64,000 nucleotides of DNA from Dama dama (lineage: Eukaryota; Chordata; Mammalia; Artiodactyla; Cervidae), in assembly GCF_033118175.1 (NCBI RefSeq), contig NC_083710.1, positions 43,989,501-44,053,500 on the forward strand, written 5' to 3'. Each line of letters begins with the position of its first letter. The first letter of the stretch is position 1. The notes under the pieces were generated by a model. That model had not been told where the DNA came from. It did not search any database and worked only from the letters and a program-made list of their open reading frames with translations. Of the stretch, positions 11,213 through 22,227 are shown piece after piece. The translations under genes were made by a program, and so were the position numbers.

Positions 11213-11960
11213 TAAAATGCTAAAACTAGTACAGCCACTATGGAGAACAGTGTGGAGATTCCTTAAAAAACTGGAAATAGAACTGCCATATGACCCAGCA
11301 ATCCCACTTCTGGGCATACACACCAAGAAAACTAGATCTGAAAAAAACACGTGCACCCGTGTTCATCACAGCACTGTTTACAATTGCCAGGACATGGAAG
11401 CAACCTAGATGCCCATCAGCAGACAAATGGATAAGGAAGCTATGGTACATATACACAATGGAATATTACTCAGCCATTAAAAAGAATTCATTTGAATCAG
11501 TTCTAATGAGATGGATGAAGCTGGAGCCCATTATACAGAGTGAAGTAAGCCAGAAAGATAAAGACCAATACAGTATACTAACGCATATATATGGAATTTA
11601 AAAAGATGGTAAAGATAACTCTATATGCAAAACAGAAAAAGAGACACAGATGTACAGAACAGAATTTTAGAGTCTGTGGGAGAAGACGAGGGTGGGATGT
11701 TCTGAGAGAACAGCATTGAAACAAGTATACTATCAAGGGTGAAATAGATCAGCAGCCCAGGTTGGATGCAGGAGACAAGTGCTTAAGTCTGGTGCACTGG
11801 GAAGACCCAGAGGGATGGGATGGGGAGGAAGGTGGGAGGGGGGATTGGAATGGGGAACACATGTAAATCCATGGCTGATTCATATCAATGTATGGCAAAA
11901 ACCACTACAATATTGTGAAGTAATTAGCCTCCAACTAATAAAAATAAATGAAAAAAAAGA
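11213..11960 (+). mobile_element. Ruminant L1 3' end, nested
   Basis: Plus-strand end of ORF2, from ACTAGTACAGCCACTATGG through the last ORF2 codons to the 3' UTR and an A-rich tail at about 11939-11965. Short open stretches read ORF2 C-terminal peptides, for example around 11290-11601. It sits at the inversion junction of the older L1, and its low divergence marks it as the younger of the two. It is truncated to about 0.75 kb and cannot mobilise. Confidence 0.92.
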
Positions 11961-13274
11961 AGAAAATAATCCCATGACATATTAAAAGGATCAATCACTC
12001 ACAATGATCAAGTGGAATTTATCCTAGGGATGCAAGGATTCTTCAATATATGCAAATTAATAGATGTGATATACCATATTAAGAAATTAAAGATAAAAAT
12101 GACAATCTCAATAGATAAAGAAAACCCTGTTGAGAAAATTTAATACCCATATTATGATAAAAACCCTCCAGAAAATTGACATAGAAGGAAACTACCTCAA
12201 GACAATAAGGGCAATATATGACAAACCCATGGCAAACATTATTCTCAATGGTGAAACTGAAAGCATTTCCTCTAAGATCAGGAACAAGACAAGGGAGCCC
12301 AGTCTCACCACTATTATTCAACATTGTTTTGGCAATCCTAACCACACCCACCCATCAGAGAAGAAAAATAGATAAAAGGAATCCAGATTTGAAAAGAAAA
12401 TGTAAAGCTATCAGTTTGCAGGTTATATGATACTACACATAGAAAACCCTAAATATACCAACAGAAAATTAATAGAGTTGATCGACGAATTTAGTAAAGT
12501 CACAGGATACAAAATTAATATACAGAAATCCCTTGCATTCCTATATATTAACAATGAAAAATCAGAGAAATTAAGGAAACAATCCCATTCACTAATGCAA
12601 CAAAAATAATAAAATACCTTGGAATAAATCTGCATAAGGAGACAAAAGACCAGTATGCAGAAAACTATAAGACCATGATGAAAGAAATCAAAGACAACAC
12701 AAACAGATGGAGAAATATGCCATGTTATTTGATTGGAAGAAATATTGTAAAAATGACTGTAGTACCCAAAGGAATCTACAGATTCAATGAAATACCTATC
12801 AAAGTTCCAATGGCATTTTTCATAGGACTAAAACAAAAATTTTACAATTTGAACAAAAACATAAAATATCGCAAATAATCTAAAGCAATCTTGAGAAAGA
12901 AAAATGGAGCCAGAGGAGTAACCATCCTAACTTCTATACTATACTTCAGACTATACTACAAAGCTATAGTAATCAAGTTAGTATGGTACCAGCATAAAAA
13001 CAGAAATACAGATCAATGGAACAAGATTGAAAGACAAGAGATAAACGCATGCACTTATGGACACCTTATCTTTGACAAAGGAAACAAGAAAATACAGTGG
13101 AGAAAAGATAGCCTCTTCAATAAGTCGTGCTGGGAAAACTGGACAGCTACATGTTAAAGAATGAAATTAGAATACTTCCTAACACCATACACAAAAATAA
13201 ATTCAACATGAATTAAATACCTAAATGTAAGGCCAGAAACTATAAAACTCTTAGAGGAAAACATTGGCAGAATT
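11961..13274 (+). mobile_element. Ruminant L1 ORF2, inverted 5' part
   Basis: This is internal L1 ORF2 covering the polymerase palm and onward. The catalytic FADD motif reads FAGY (12415-12426), so both aspartates are lost. Several stops break the frame. The right end stops just short, in consensus terms, of where the minus-strand part at 11212 begins, as expected for a twin-priming 5' inversion. CTAATATCTTTT follows directly. Confidence 0.9.
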
Positions 13275-13286
13275 CTAATATCTTTT
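13275..13286. repeat. Target-site duplication, right copy
   Basis: Exact match of CTAATATCTTTT at 9682-9693, closing the composite L1 insertion. Confidence 0.75.
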
Positions 13287-13392
13287 AATATTTAAGTTGA
13301 TACACCAATTAATTTTCACTTTCACTTCTAATATTCTTTGATAAAAAATAGAAGCATATGGTCAAATTATGCATACAGATATGTTATGGTTA

Positions 13393-13592
13393 GGGCTTCC
13401 CAAATAGCTCAGTGGTAAAGAATCTGCCTCCAATGTAGGAGACACAGGCTTGATCCCTGGGTTGGGAAGGTCTCCTGGAGTAGGAAAGGGCAACCCACTC
13501 CAACATTCTTGTCTGGGAAATCTCATGGACAGAGTCTGACATGCTATATAGTCCATGAGGTAGCAAAGAGTCAAACATGGCTGAGTGAGTGA
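13393..13592 (+). repeat. Bov-tA SINE
   Basis: The head reads GGGCTTCCCAAATAGCTCAG and the body GGCAACCCACTCC. The tail decays into GAGTGAGTGAATATGCATGC. It has a small deletion near 13535. Confidence 0.92.
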
Positions 13593-13957
13593 ATATGCAT
13601 GCATGTTATGATTATATATATGCAGTTGTAAATATATATTTATATTCTTGAATACTTGTCAAGGAACTAAATGTGCATTACTGTGGAAATAGTCAAATGA
13701 ATAATGAAACATAGTAATAGTAGGAATAGTTTACATATATACATATATTGAAAACCAGCACACTCTATTCTGTTAAATGTAAAAGCAAGTCACAAAATAA
13801 GTTTATAGTATGAGTCCTTCCTTGTTAAATCCTTCTTACCTAAATGATGCAGATAAAAAATATGAGAAGATTCTTTCACTATTATATATACATATAAGAG
13901 TATACTTATATATATGGTATGCATATATATATATGGAATTGAGATTGTGTTAGAAAT
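13593..13957. other. AT-rich sequence with TA-rich patches
   Basis: Only TATA-type low-complexity patches, such as around 13615-13640 and 13880-13935, are visible. Confidence 0.5.
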
Positions 13958-13978
13958 ACTTACATATATATATATACT

Positions 13979-14017
<39 letters not shown>

Positions 14018-14029
14018 TTACATATATAC

Positions 14030-14067
<38 letters not shown>
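13958..14067. repeat. Compound (TA)n/(CA)n microsatellite
   Basis: TACTTACA-spaced TA runs lead into an uninterrupted CA tract of about 36 bases (14032-14067). Likely highly polymorphic. Confidence 0.95.
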
Positions 14068-14070
<3 letters not shown>

Positions 14071-14471
14071 AGCAGAAGGGAGTTTTCAACTACTATTCTT
14101 TACACTTACATATTATTTAAAGCTTACATTTTGGTACTCTTTAAATTAAAAATGAGAAGCTTTTTAATACTTTAAAATTAAAGAAGTATTTGTTACATAT
14201 CCCTAACAATGTTGACATTAGCATGTTTTTAGACAACTTTAGTCTTATAGGATAATATAGACATTTTTAAACCAAATTCTCAATTTCAGCATTAGCTTCA
14301 TTTACATGGAAATCATATTTGTTTTATTTTCTAATATATGTGTTTTTGTTTTTCAGTCAGATGGAAGGATTACTGTGAGGAGAAAGGAGTGATAGAGAGC
14401 TTCCAGATTAAAAAAAAAAAATCGTTATTGTCCCAATCACATTTTTTTCCTAGAGAAAAATGATGTCTTTA
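14068..14471. other. AT-rich non-genic sequence
   Basis: Nothing recognised. An A-run lies near 14410-14420. Confidence 0.45.
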
Positions 14472-14815
14472 TTTATTTTTGGCAGATAGTCAACATTATC
14501 CACCAACTTTGGTGACTGTCAGTGCAGCAGGTGGGCAGATGGATTGGATGCTGGGGATCATTTAATAGACACAAGTTCAGGAAGAGTAGGCAGCTGCTCT
14601 GAGACATACCCACACCAGGTGAGGACTTCAGTGGAGAGAACAATGACTTCATGGGTCTTCCTTTCTTGGCAAAAACTGTTATTTGGCATGGAAGGGGCAA
14701 TTTCAATATGCTGATTGATGACACATGGAAACACATACATATTACAGAGGAAAGTTTTATCAATGGATTTCCGAAGCATTGATACAAATTTCTCAATGGA
14801 TACATTTGTTCAAAA
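14472..14815 (-). pseudogene. Possible unidentified retrocopy
   Basis: On the minus strand this segment is less AT-rich than its flanks. It carries two overlapping open frames (14473-14805, 110 codons; 14558-14779, 73 codons) and ends in overlapping AATAAA signals just before the left edge, near 14465-14475. That is the layout of a transcript 3' end. I cannot match the predicted peptides to a family and see no long A tail, so a chance frame is a real alternative. Confidence 0.2.
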
Positions 14816-14884
14816 AAATTTGATCAGTGAGATATCATAATCAGTTTATTTTAAGAATGTAAAATGTGGTTCAATAAGAGGAGA

Positions 14885-15110
14885 AAATGGTATGACCATC
14901 TTAACCTATGCTGAAAATGCATGGGACAAAATTCATGATCCATTTTTCACAAAAAAACATTCAAAAATGGAAAATAAATAAAATAGAAAGTACAGAAATA
15001 GATCCAAGTATACAATGCCAATAATATATTCTAAAGGTGGCATCTCAAGTCAGAAGAATAATGAATGGTGAGTCCACTTGGGTAGTGGTAGATGATTATA
15101 ACTATTTGTT
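14885..15110 (+). repeat. Degraded ancient L1 ORF2 fragment
   Basis: Blocks such as ATGACCATCTTAA, GAAAATGCATGGGACAAAATTC and GGTGGCATCTCAAGTCAG follow L1 ORF2 palm-domain sequence in order, with many changes and gaps. Confidence 0.4.
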
Positions 15111-15448
15111 AAGTTCTACATATATGTTTTATGCACAAGTCTCTGTGTATGATATATTCACAATAAAATAATATACAAATGATGAAAAAAAAATTGACCT
15201 ATTAGATTTGCACTGCAAACTCTAAGGTATCATCATTGGGATTAGCGTGACAACATGAGGGTGCAGATGATTTTTTTTTTTAAATCGTATCTCTTTAGTC
15301 ACTCCTATTTATGGTGCAGAGTTTGAACATATGAAAATGCAGATAAAATTTATAATTTCTTTTGCGTGATCAATTCTTATTACTGTTTTTTAGATTATTT
15401 TTATTATACACTGTAAACAGCTTTAGGAAAAGCACATTAAAATTAAAA

Positions 15449-15450
<2 letters not shown>
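15111..15450. other. AT-rich non-genic sequence
   Basis: Nothing recognised. Confidence 0.45.

Positions 15451-15484
<34 letters not shown>
15451..15484. repeat. (TG)n microsatellite at SINE tail
   Basis: Seventeen TG units abut GTTAGTGCTCAGTC, the reversed tail of the Bov-tA on the right. On the SINE strand this is an (AC)n extension of the ACTAACAC tail. Confidence 0.95.
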
Positions 15485-15486
<2 letters not shown>

Positions 15487-15692
15487 GTGCTCAGTCTTGT
15501 CCAACTCTTTGTGACCCCATGGACTGTCACCCATGTGGCCCCTTTGTCTATGGACTTTTTCAGCCAAGAATACTGGAGTGGGCTGCCATTTCTTTCTCCA
15601 GGGGATCTTCCCAGTCCAGGGATTAAAACTGAACGTCTCCTGCATCTCCTGCGTTAGCAGGCAGATTCTTTACCGCTTGTACCAAATGTCCC
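15485..15692 (-). repeat. Bov-tA SINE
   Basis: Reversed complete copy: tail TTGTCCAACTCTTTGTGACC, middle TTTCTTTCTCCAGGGGATCT, head ATTCTTTACCGCTTGTACCA. Confidence 0.92.
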
Positions 15693-16534
15693 TATTTTGT
15701 GAAGAATTTAGAAATGATAGAGGTACATGAAAACAAATGTACTAAAAGCTTTTGTCACAGTTAGGGCTTTCCATAGTCAGTGTTTTAGGTCACAGTTTCA
15801 AAATATGTAAAGGTCATCCAACAATAAAAGTAAGGAATTTGTGAATAAACATTATGAAGACATTGAATTTTTAAAGACAATTAAAATTTAACAATGCACT
15901 GTATATTAAACTCATGTGAAAAATCAAATTATTCTAATTTAAAATATTATGTTTTATATAAATATTATGCTTTATATGAAAATCTTTCATCTCTACCACT
16001 CCAGTAAGATCATTCTTAGGATCACCAAACCTGAGCTTTATAATTGACTAGTCTACTTTCTATCCTTTATTTAACTTCTTACCCAAATAAATTAGCACAA
16101 CTCATTTCTTCCTTCTGAAAAGGTAACAAAAGCAGGTAGTGTGTGAAGATGTCAAATTTTGAAGAAATGAGATTCAAGGAAACCAGCTTCTTCTTCTTCC
16201 TTTTTTTTTTTTTCCCTCCCTCTCTCATGGCTTTGGCCTGAGGAAGTCATGGGGCTACATGGCAGAACAATGACGTGAACAGACAAAATTTTAAAATGAT
16301 TTGAACTTTCTGGCTAGAAGTACAAGTAACTGTGGGACTTGCAGAGCAGAGAACACAGGAAAAATCTTAGAGAAGAGACAGGATGAAGGAAATTTTCTGG
16401 TTCCATATATGTCCCCAAACAAGCCTCAGACTGGACTCTGAGCTGTGCATGTAAGGAATAAAGAGACACAGAGCAAAAGCCTTTAAAACTGAATTAACAC
16501 TTAACTCCTATCTAAGTCTTCCATACATTAATTT
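15693..16534. other. Non-genic; TTC/T-rich tract
   Basis: A TTC repeat followed by a T-run and CT-rich bases occupies about 16187-16227. The stretch 16240-16500 is less AT-rich and vaguely resembles ancient L1 5' sequence (CTCAGACTGGACTCTGAGCT), but I cannot place it firmly. Confidence 0.45.
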
Positions 16535-16720
16535 TTGTAATTTGTATTTTATATTGGAGCATAATTGATTGACAATATTGTGCTATATTTTAGGTGTACA
16601 GCAATGTGATTCAGTTATACATATACATGCATGTATTCTTTTTCAAATTCTTTCCTATTTAGGTTATTATAGAATATGGAGCAGCATTTTCTACACTGTT
16701 CAGTAGGTCCTAGTTGGTTT
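16535..16720 (-). repeat. L1 3' UTR fragment
   Basis: Reversed L1 3' UTR with TTGGAGCATAATTGATTGAC, GGTTATTATAGAATAT and CAGTAGGTCCTAGTTGGTT in the expected order. Confidence 0.8.
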
Positions 16721-16878
16721 TCTTTCTTTCTTTCTTTTTTTTTTTTTTTGAGTATATTTGGTTGACAGTGTTGTGTTAGTTTCTGCTGCCAAGTGCATCA
16801 GTTATATGTATACATATATCTTGTCTTTTTTTAGATTTCCTTTCCAAGTAGGTCACCACAGAGCACTGACTAGATTTC
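16721..16878 (-). repeat. Second L1 3' UTR, T-rich start
   Basis: (TTTC)n and a T-run, the reversed A tail, precede GTATATTTGGTTGACAGTGT and GGTCACCACAGAGCACTGA. It was later split by the insertion at 16879-17232 and resumes at 17246. Confidence 0.8.
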
Positions 16879-17232
16879 CTTTTTGTTGTTGTTTTTTGTT
16901 TTTCCATTTATTTTTATTAGTTGGAGGCTAATTACTTTATAATATTGTAGTGGTTTTTGCCATACATTATACAGAGTGAGGTAAGCCAGAAAGACAAAGA
17001 CCAATACAGTATACTAACACATATACATGGAATTTAAAAAGATGGTAATGATGACCCTATATGCCAAACAGAAAAAGAGACACAGATGTACAGAACAGAC
17101 TTTTGGACTCTGTGGGAGAAGGCGAGGGTGGGATGTTCTGAGAGAATAGCATTGAAACAAGTATACTATCAAGGGTGAAACAGATCAGCAGCCCAGGTTG
17201 GATGCAGGAGACAAGTGCTCGGGGCTGGTGCG
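16879..17232 (-). mobile_element. Small twin-primed L1 insertion
   Basis: The left part (16879-16967) is the reversed extreme 3' end of a ruminant L1. The right part (16968-17232) is plus-strand 3' UTR-proximal sequence, from ATACAGAGTGAGGTAAGCCA to GGGGCTGGTGCG. The same CTGACTAGATTTC flanks both sides (16866-16878 and 17233-17245). It is one 354-bp insertion with a 5' inversion. Confidence 0.88.
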
Positions 17233-17245
17233 CTGACTAGATTTC

Positions 17246-17267
17246 TTTACGCCATATAGTAGGCTTT
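17246..17267 (-). repeat. L1 3' UTR, continuation
   Basis: Short remainder (CATATAGTAGGCTTTATTCAG) of the L1 interrupted by the twin-primed insertion. Confidence 0.6.
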
Positions 17268-17490
17268 ATTCAGTTCGGTTCAGTTCAGTTCAGTTCAGTC
17301 GTGTCCGACTCGTTGCGACCCCATGAACCGCAGTATGCCAGACCTCCCCGTCCATCCCCAACTCCCGGAGTCCACCAAAACCCATGTCCATTGTGTCAGT
17401 TCTGGCATCCAATCATCTCATCCTCTGTCATCCCCTTCTCCTCCTACCCTCAGTCTTTCCCAACATCAGGGTCTTTTGAATAATCAAACT
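17268..17490 (-). mobile_element. BovB 3' end fragment
   Basis: Reversed BovB terminus: repeated TTCAG units, then CGTGTCCGACTCGTTGCGAC, and the antisense of the C-terminal ORF2 codons up to ACATCAGGGTCTTTTGAATA. Confidence 0.9.
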
Positions 17491-17494
17491 CTTC

Positions 17495-17712
17495 AAGTGT
17501 GTGCTGAGTTAATTCAGTCGTGTCCCACTTTCTGCTACCCCATGGACTACAGACAGCCAGGTTCCTCTGTCCATGGGATTTCCCAGGCAAGAATACTGGA
17601 GTGGGCTGCTGCGCCCTCCTCCAGGAGGTCATCCAAACCCAGGGATCAAACCTGCTTTTTAACGTCTCCTGCACTAGCAGATGAGGTCTTTACCACTAGC
17701 ACCTTCTGGGAA
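17495..17712 (-). repeat. Bov-tA SINE
   Basis: Reversed copy directly abutting the BovB fragment, with CAGTCGTGTCCCACTTTCTG, AAGAATACTGGAGTGGGCTG and AGGTCTTTACCACTAGCACC. Confidence 0.9.
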
Positions 17713-18600
17713 GTCAATACTAATGTATATACATCAATCCTAATCCCCCAATTCATACCAACTCCATTTCCCCCCTTGGTAACCATAAGTTTATTCTCTA
17801 CATGTGACTCTATGTCTGTTTTCTAAATAAGTTTGTCTGTACCATTTTTCTAGATTCAACATATAAGCAATATTATTTGTTTTTCTTTTCTGGCTTCACT
17901 CAGTATGATAATTTCTAGGTCCATCCACATGTCTGTAAATGTTATTATTTCATTCTCTTTAATGGCTGAGTAATATCCCACTATATATGTACCACATCGT
18001 CTTTATCTATTTTTCTATCAATGGACGTTTAGGTTGCTTCCACGTCTTGGCTATTGTAAGCAGTGTTGCAATGAACATCAGAGTGAATGTATCCTTTTAA
18101 ACCATTTTCTCTGAATATACACTCAGTAATGGGATTATATGGTGACTCTATTTTTAGTTTGTTACGGAATCTCCATACTGTTATACATAGTGGCCCTTTC
18201 AGTCTACATTCCTACCAATGGTTTGGGAGGGTTCCCTTTTCTCCATACCTTCTCCAGAATTTATTGTTTGTCGATTTTTTGATGATGGCTATTCTGACTA
18301 GTGTGAGTTAATATCTCATTGTAGTTTTGATTTACATTTCTCTAATAGAGGCATTGAGCATCTTTTCATGTGCCTTTTGGCCATCTGCATGTTTTCTTTG
18401 GAGAAATGTCTATTTAGGTTTTCTGATTGTATTTTGGTTGGACTTTTTTTTTCTGTTATTGAGCTAAATGAGCTGTTTGTAAATTTTGGAGATTAATCCC
18501 TTGTCAGTCACATCACATGCAGATATTTTCTCCTGTTCTATGGATTATCTTTTGTGTTTTTTTTTTTTTTTTTTTATGATTTCCTTTGATGGGGAGAAGC
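17713..18600 (-). mobile_element. L1 3' UTR and ORF2 end
   Basis: Reversed L1 from the 3' UTR (TTGGTAACCATAAGTTTATT) through the ORF2 C-terminal region (CCACGTCTTGGCTATTGTAA, GAGCATCTTTTCATGTGCC) to a long T-run at about 18550-18573. It continues the L1 at 16721-16878 beyond three nested insertions. Confidence 0.88.
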
Positions 18601-18949
18601 TTCCAAAGCCTTTGTGAGCTGAAGTTAAGTAAATTGATAGCTAAAACAGGTGAAGAATCAAAATGAAAGAAAAATCAACATTTTTATAAAATTATGGAAA
18701 GATCTAGGTCCTCCACAACCTAATATTTTAAATCTAAGGATATAATTAAACACTTCTTGATATGTGTATAAATAGAAAATTGTGACAAGTTCTAAAAGGA
18801 AAATACAATCAACAAATGCAAATCCTCAAGTGATCCAGAATTTGGAGTTATCACAAAATATTTAAAGCAAATATTATACCTATATATGTTGCATAAATTA
18901 AAGGTAGATACAAACTAAATGCCTAAATATATATTCTCACTAAAGGTAT
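18601..18949. other. AT-rich non-genic sequence
   Basis: Nothing clearly recognised. Part may be further decayed L1. Confidence 0.4.
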
Positions 18950-19545
18950 AGAATCTATGAGAAAAATAGTATGGAAGCTCCTCAAGAAACTAAAAGCAGG
19001 ACTCTCATATGGTCTAGCAATCCCACTTCTGAGTATATACCCAAAATAAATAAAATCAGGATTCCAAAATATCTTCATCCCATGTTCATTGCAGTGTTAT
19101 TCACAATAGTCAAGATACAGCAACAACTCAAATGTTCATCAACATATAAATGGATAAGGAAAATATAGTATACACAAACAAAGGAATATTATTTAGCTTT
19201 TAAAAAAGGAATTGTGTCATACACAAGATGGATGGGCCTGGAGAATATTATACTAAGTGAAATAAGCCAATCACAGAAAGACAAATATGACATGATTTCA
19301 TTTATTTGAGGCATCTAAAATGATAAAACTGGTAGAAACAGCAAAATGATAGTTGCCAGGCTATGGCGGAAGAGAAAGTCAGGAGTGGTTACTCAGGTAT
19401 ACAAGATGAATGAGTTTTAGAGATCTACTGTGCAGCATAGTGGCCTTAATAGTTAATAATAGTGCATTGTGCCATTATTTGTTAAGAGGTAGATTTCATG
19501 TTAAGTGCTGTTAGTAATTTTTTAAAAAAGAACTAATTGGGAGAA
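18950..19545 (+). repeat. Ancient L1 3' end (L1M-type)
   Basis: Plus-strand ORF2 end: CAATCCCACTTCTGAGTATA, GTTCATTGCAGTGTTATTCA, ATAAATGGATAAGGAAAATA. The 3' UTR resembles older mammalian L1s (GTTGCCAGGCTATGG, AGCATAGTGGCCTTAATAGT). Confidence 0.8.
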
Positions 19546-19609
19546 TTATGAAAATTGAAATAATTAAAATGGAATCTCACTAGATTATGAATGAAGATCA
19601 CACACACAC

Positions 19610-20365
19610 AAAAATGGTGACCTTTCAGATAGAGCCAAAAAATATATATCCAGTTGAATAAAGAAAACAAAAAGATTTTTAAAACTATGAATAGAGCCTC
19701 AGGTACATATAAGACAATTTTTGCATTGTTTAAAGTTTGTCATTGGAATTCTAGGAAGAGAAGAGAAAGAGACACGGATGAAAGATGTATGTATAGAAAT
19801 AATGATGAAAATTTCAAAATGTGATAAAATACATCAATTTAAGATTTCAATTCAAGAAATAAAGTTCAATAAGATAAATTCAAAGAAAATCATGCCAAGG
19901 CACATCACAATGAAATTTCTGAAAACCAAAATGAATAAAAATATTTGAAATCAGCTAGAAAAAAAATAGACTGCATATCAGTGACTTGGAAATAAATGAA
20001 CGAGATAATTAAATTGCTGAATCTTCTGTACCCATATATATCTATTATCTATTTCCATATCAATTTTATCTTCATTTACACATATATCTATATCATCTAT
20101 ATTTGTATCCATATCTGCTTTCATCTATCTTTCTATTTACAAATGTCTTGTCATCTATGTCTGCATCACTCCTTTAAGAATTAAAGGAATAAATTCAGTG
20201 TTAATAAAATAAAATTAAATAATTTGTTGTTGGAAGATCTGCTCTAAAAGAATACTGAGGGTATTCTTCAAGTTGGAGGGAAGTGATAGCAGAAAGTACC
20301 TAGGTTCTTCAGGAACAAAAGAGGAGCAACAAAATTGTTAAATAGATGGGTTTATATAAAACAGC
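19610..20365 (+). repeat. Degraded ancient L1 internal sequence
   Basis: Blocks in L1M order are seen: AATTCAAGAAATAAAGTTCA, GCCAAGGCACATCACAATGA, a CTATATC-rich simple stretch (about 20030-20165), then TTCTTCAAGTTGGAGGGAAG. Divergence is heavy. Confidence 0.45.
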
Positions 20366-21163
20366 AGTTTTCCTCTTAAGTTCTACAAAATAAATAAGTT
20401 GTCTATTTAAGAGAAAAATGATTGGTAGGTCTCAAAAAATCTTCCAAAAATCTGTTCAAATGAATAAGCAAGTTTAATAAGAATGCAGAATTCATGGTCA
20501 AGTGCAAACGCTTGGGATTTGAGGCAAATGATATTTTCTAGAGACATCTTTTCTCTCTCTCTCTTTTTTAAATAGTTCCCAATGTACTACTGAGCCCTAG
20601 GAGAGATTTACTATTTAACCATGGAATACTACATTACCATGCAAATTGAGTTGCTCATAATGAACCGAGTGTTATCTCAACCTTTAATATGTGGCACAGA
20701 AAGTGCACAGAAATTACCATCATGTGGAAGTGATATACAAGTTCAGTGCTGAAAACAGGTCTAAATTGTAGGAGCAAATGATTTAAACTCCCATCCATGT
20801 TTTATAGTTTCCCTACATTGCCTACTCTCTCAACCTTCAGCTACAGTCTCAAAGAGATGTCCCTGTAACCAGATGATAAAAGACAGAGGGATGGGGAGAA
20901 AGAAACTAAAGAAAAATGAAACCTGAACATAAATAGTTGTGCACAATACACTGGTACTTCCTGAAATTGGCCCTACAATACCATGACACCTCTCAGGAGA
21001 GACTCTGAAGAACAGAGGTTAGAAACTTCAAAGAAATGAGATTTAAAACCAATGATAACAAGATCTGAGGAAAAATTATGAAGCTACAGCTCTCAGAATT
21101 AGAACAAGGTGTCAAAATACTTGTTTTCAATGAGAATGCTCATCAAATGAAAACCAGTATAAG
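20366..21163. other. Non-genic sequence, origin unclear
   Basis: Slightly less AT-rich from 20800 to 21060, but no domain or repeat family is recognised. Confidence 0.4.
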
Positions 21164-21170
21164 GAAAGTT

Positions 21171-21389
21171 GGACTTTCCAGATGGCCCAGTGGGCCTACA
21201 ATGCAGGAGATCCAGGAGACGCAGGTTCGACCCCTGGGTTGGGAAGATCCCCTGGAGGAGGGCATGGCAAGCCACTCCACTATTCCTTCCTGGAGAATCC
21301 CATGGACAGAGGATTCTGGCAGGCTATAGTCCATAGGGTCACAAAGAGCACACAAGACTGATGCAACTGAGAACAGCACAGCACATCGA
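21171..21389 (+). repeat. Bov-tA SINE with short TSD
   Basis: The copy has a head deletion (GGCCCAGTGGGCCTACAATG) and ends in a CAGCACAGCACA tail. GAAAGTT flanks it on the left (21164-21170) and right (21390-21396). Confidence 0.92.
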
Positions 21390-21396
21390 GAAAGTT

Positions 21397-21821
21397 ATCA
21401 ATAATTTGTTGGACAAAATGACCTATTCTTTGGATGCCAGATAGATTATTTGACCAGATACTACAGAGGGATGAACTACCTAGCTTGGGGTTTACTCATT
21501 AAGGCTGAACTACTACCAAATTGCTGAGTGTAGAAATTACACTCTATCCTTGAGGATATGGCAGCCACAAGAGAAGATGTATACAATGGACTGAATCTTT
21601 CATGGCAGGAGCAATGATTTCTCTCTCCCAGGAGACATTTGTTTGTTTATAAATTTCTCTTCAAAGCTTCAGTGCTTCTTTCAGTAAGTCCACCATCAGT
21701 AGACTTATAGAGTGATGTCTTTAACAACAGAGAACACAAGCAACATATCCTCTGTTCAGGAAATTCACTAAAAGTGAGTGAAGTTTAACAATGTGCTTGT
21801 GTCCATCAAACTTATTCCTGT
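21397..21821. other. Non-genic sequence left of the inverted repeat
   Basis: Moderate GC and no family recognised. It may be unique sequence or an old unidentified repeat. It does not recur on the far side of the inverted repeat, where a Bov-tA begins instead. Confidence 0.4.
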
Positions 21822-22180
21822 TGTTATGAAATTTGTTATCCTACAGCTGACCTAATAGAAAACTAAAATGGCTATTAGAAACTCAATTATGGTTCAGGCT
21901 TTCCAACAACATCTGTTGAGTGTTCAAGTTGGGATATGTTCTGAATTAGTGACCAGTATGTGGTATTGTTTCTCCCATAACCAGAATACCTAAGTCAAGA
22001 TATGGAAATGGGAGTGATCTTAGTCATTATTATCTACATAATTCCACTGCAAATTTATACTTTTCTGATTCCTAAAGAAGGAATCTTCCTTGTCTCGTAG
22101 ATAAGTTCACTTGTACCCAGTTTTAGGCACACATAAAATAGATAATTAATAACAACCTACTGTGTAGCACAGAGAACTCT
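21822..22180. repeat. Large inverted repeat, left arm
   Basis: The reverse complement of this arm is found at 22228-22618, by eye about 90% identical outside two small insertions. Long shared blocks include AATAGAAAACTAAAATGGCT, AACAACATCTGTTGAGTGTT and AGTATGTGGTATTGTTTCTC. The inner end resembles L1 3' UTR (ATAAAATAGATAATTAATAA). Confidence 0.93.
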
Positions 22181-22227
22181 CAGTACTCTGTAATGGTCTA
22201 TATGGGAAAAGAATCTAAAAATGAGTG
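22181..22227. other. Spacer of inverted repeat
   Basis: About 47 bases resembling plus-strand L1 3' UTR (CTCTGTAATGGTCTATATGG), forming the loop between the arms. Confidence 0.8.

Noticed and set aside
13958..14067. Promoter TATA boxes
   Set aside because: The TATA strings are part of a compound microsatellite, and no transcription unit follows.
17323..17826. 167-codon open frame on the plus strand
   Set aside because: It runs antisense through a BovB 3' end, a Bov-tA and L1 sequence and shows no independent protein similarity.
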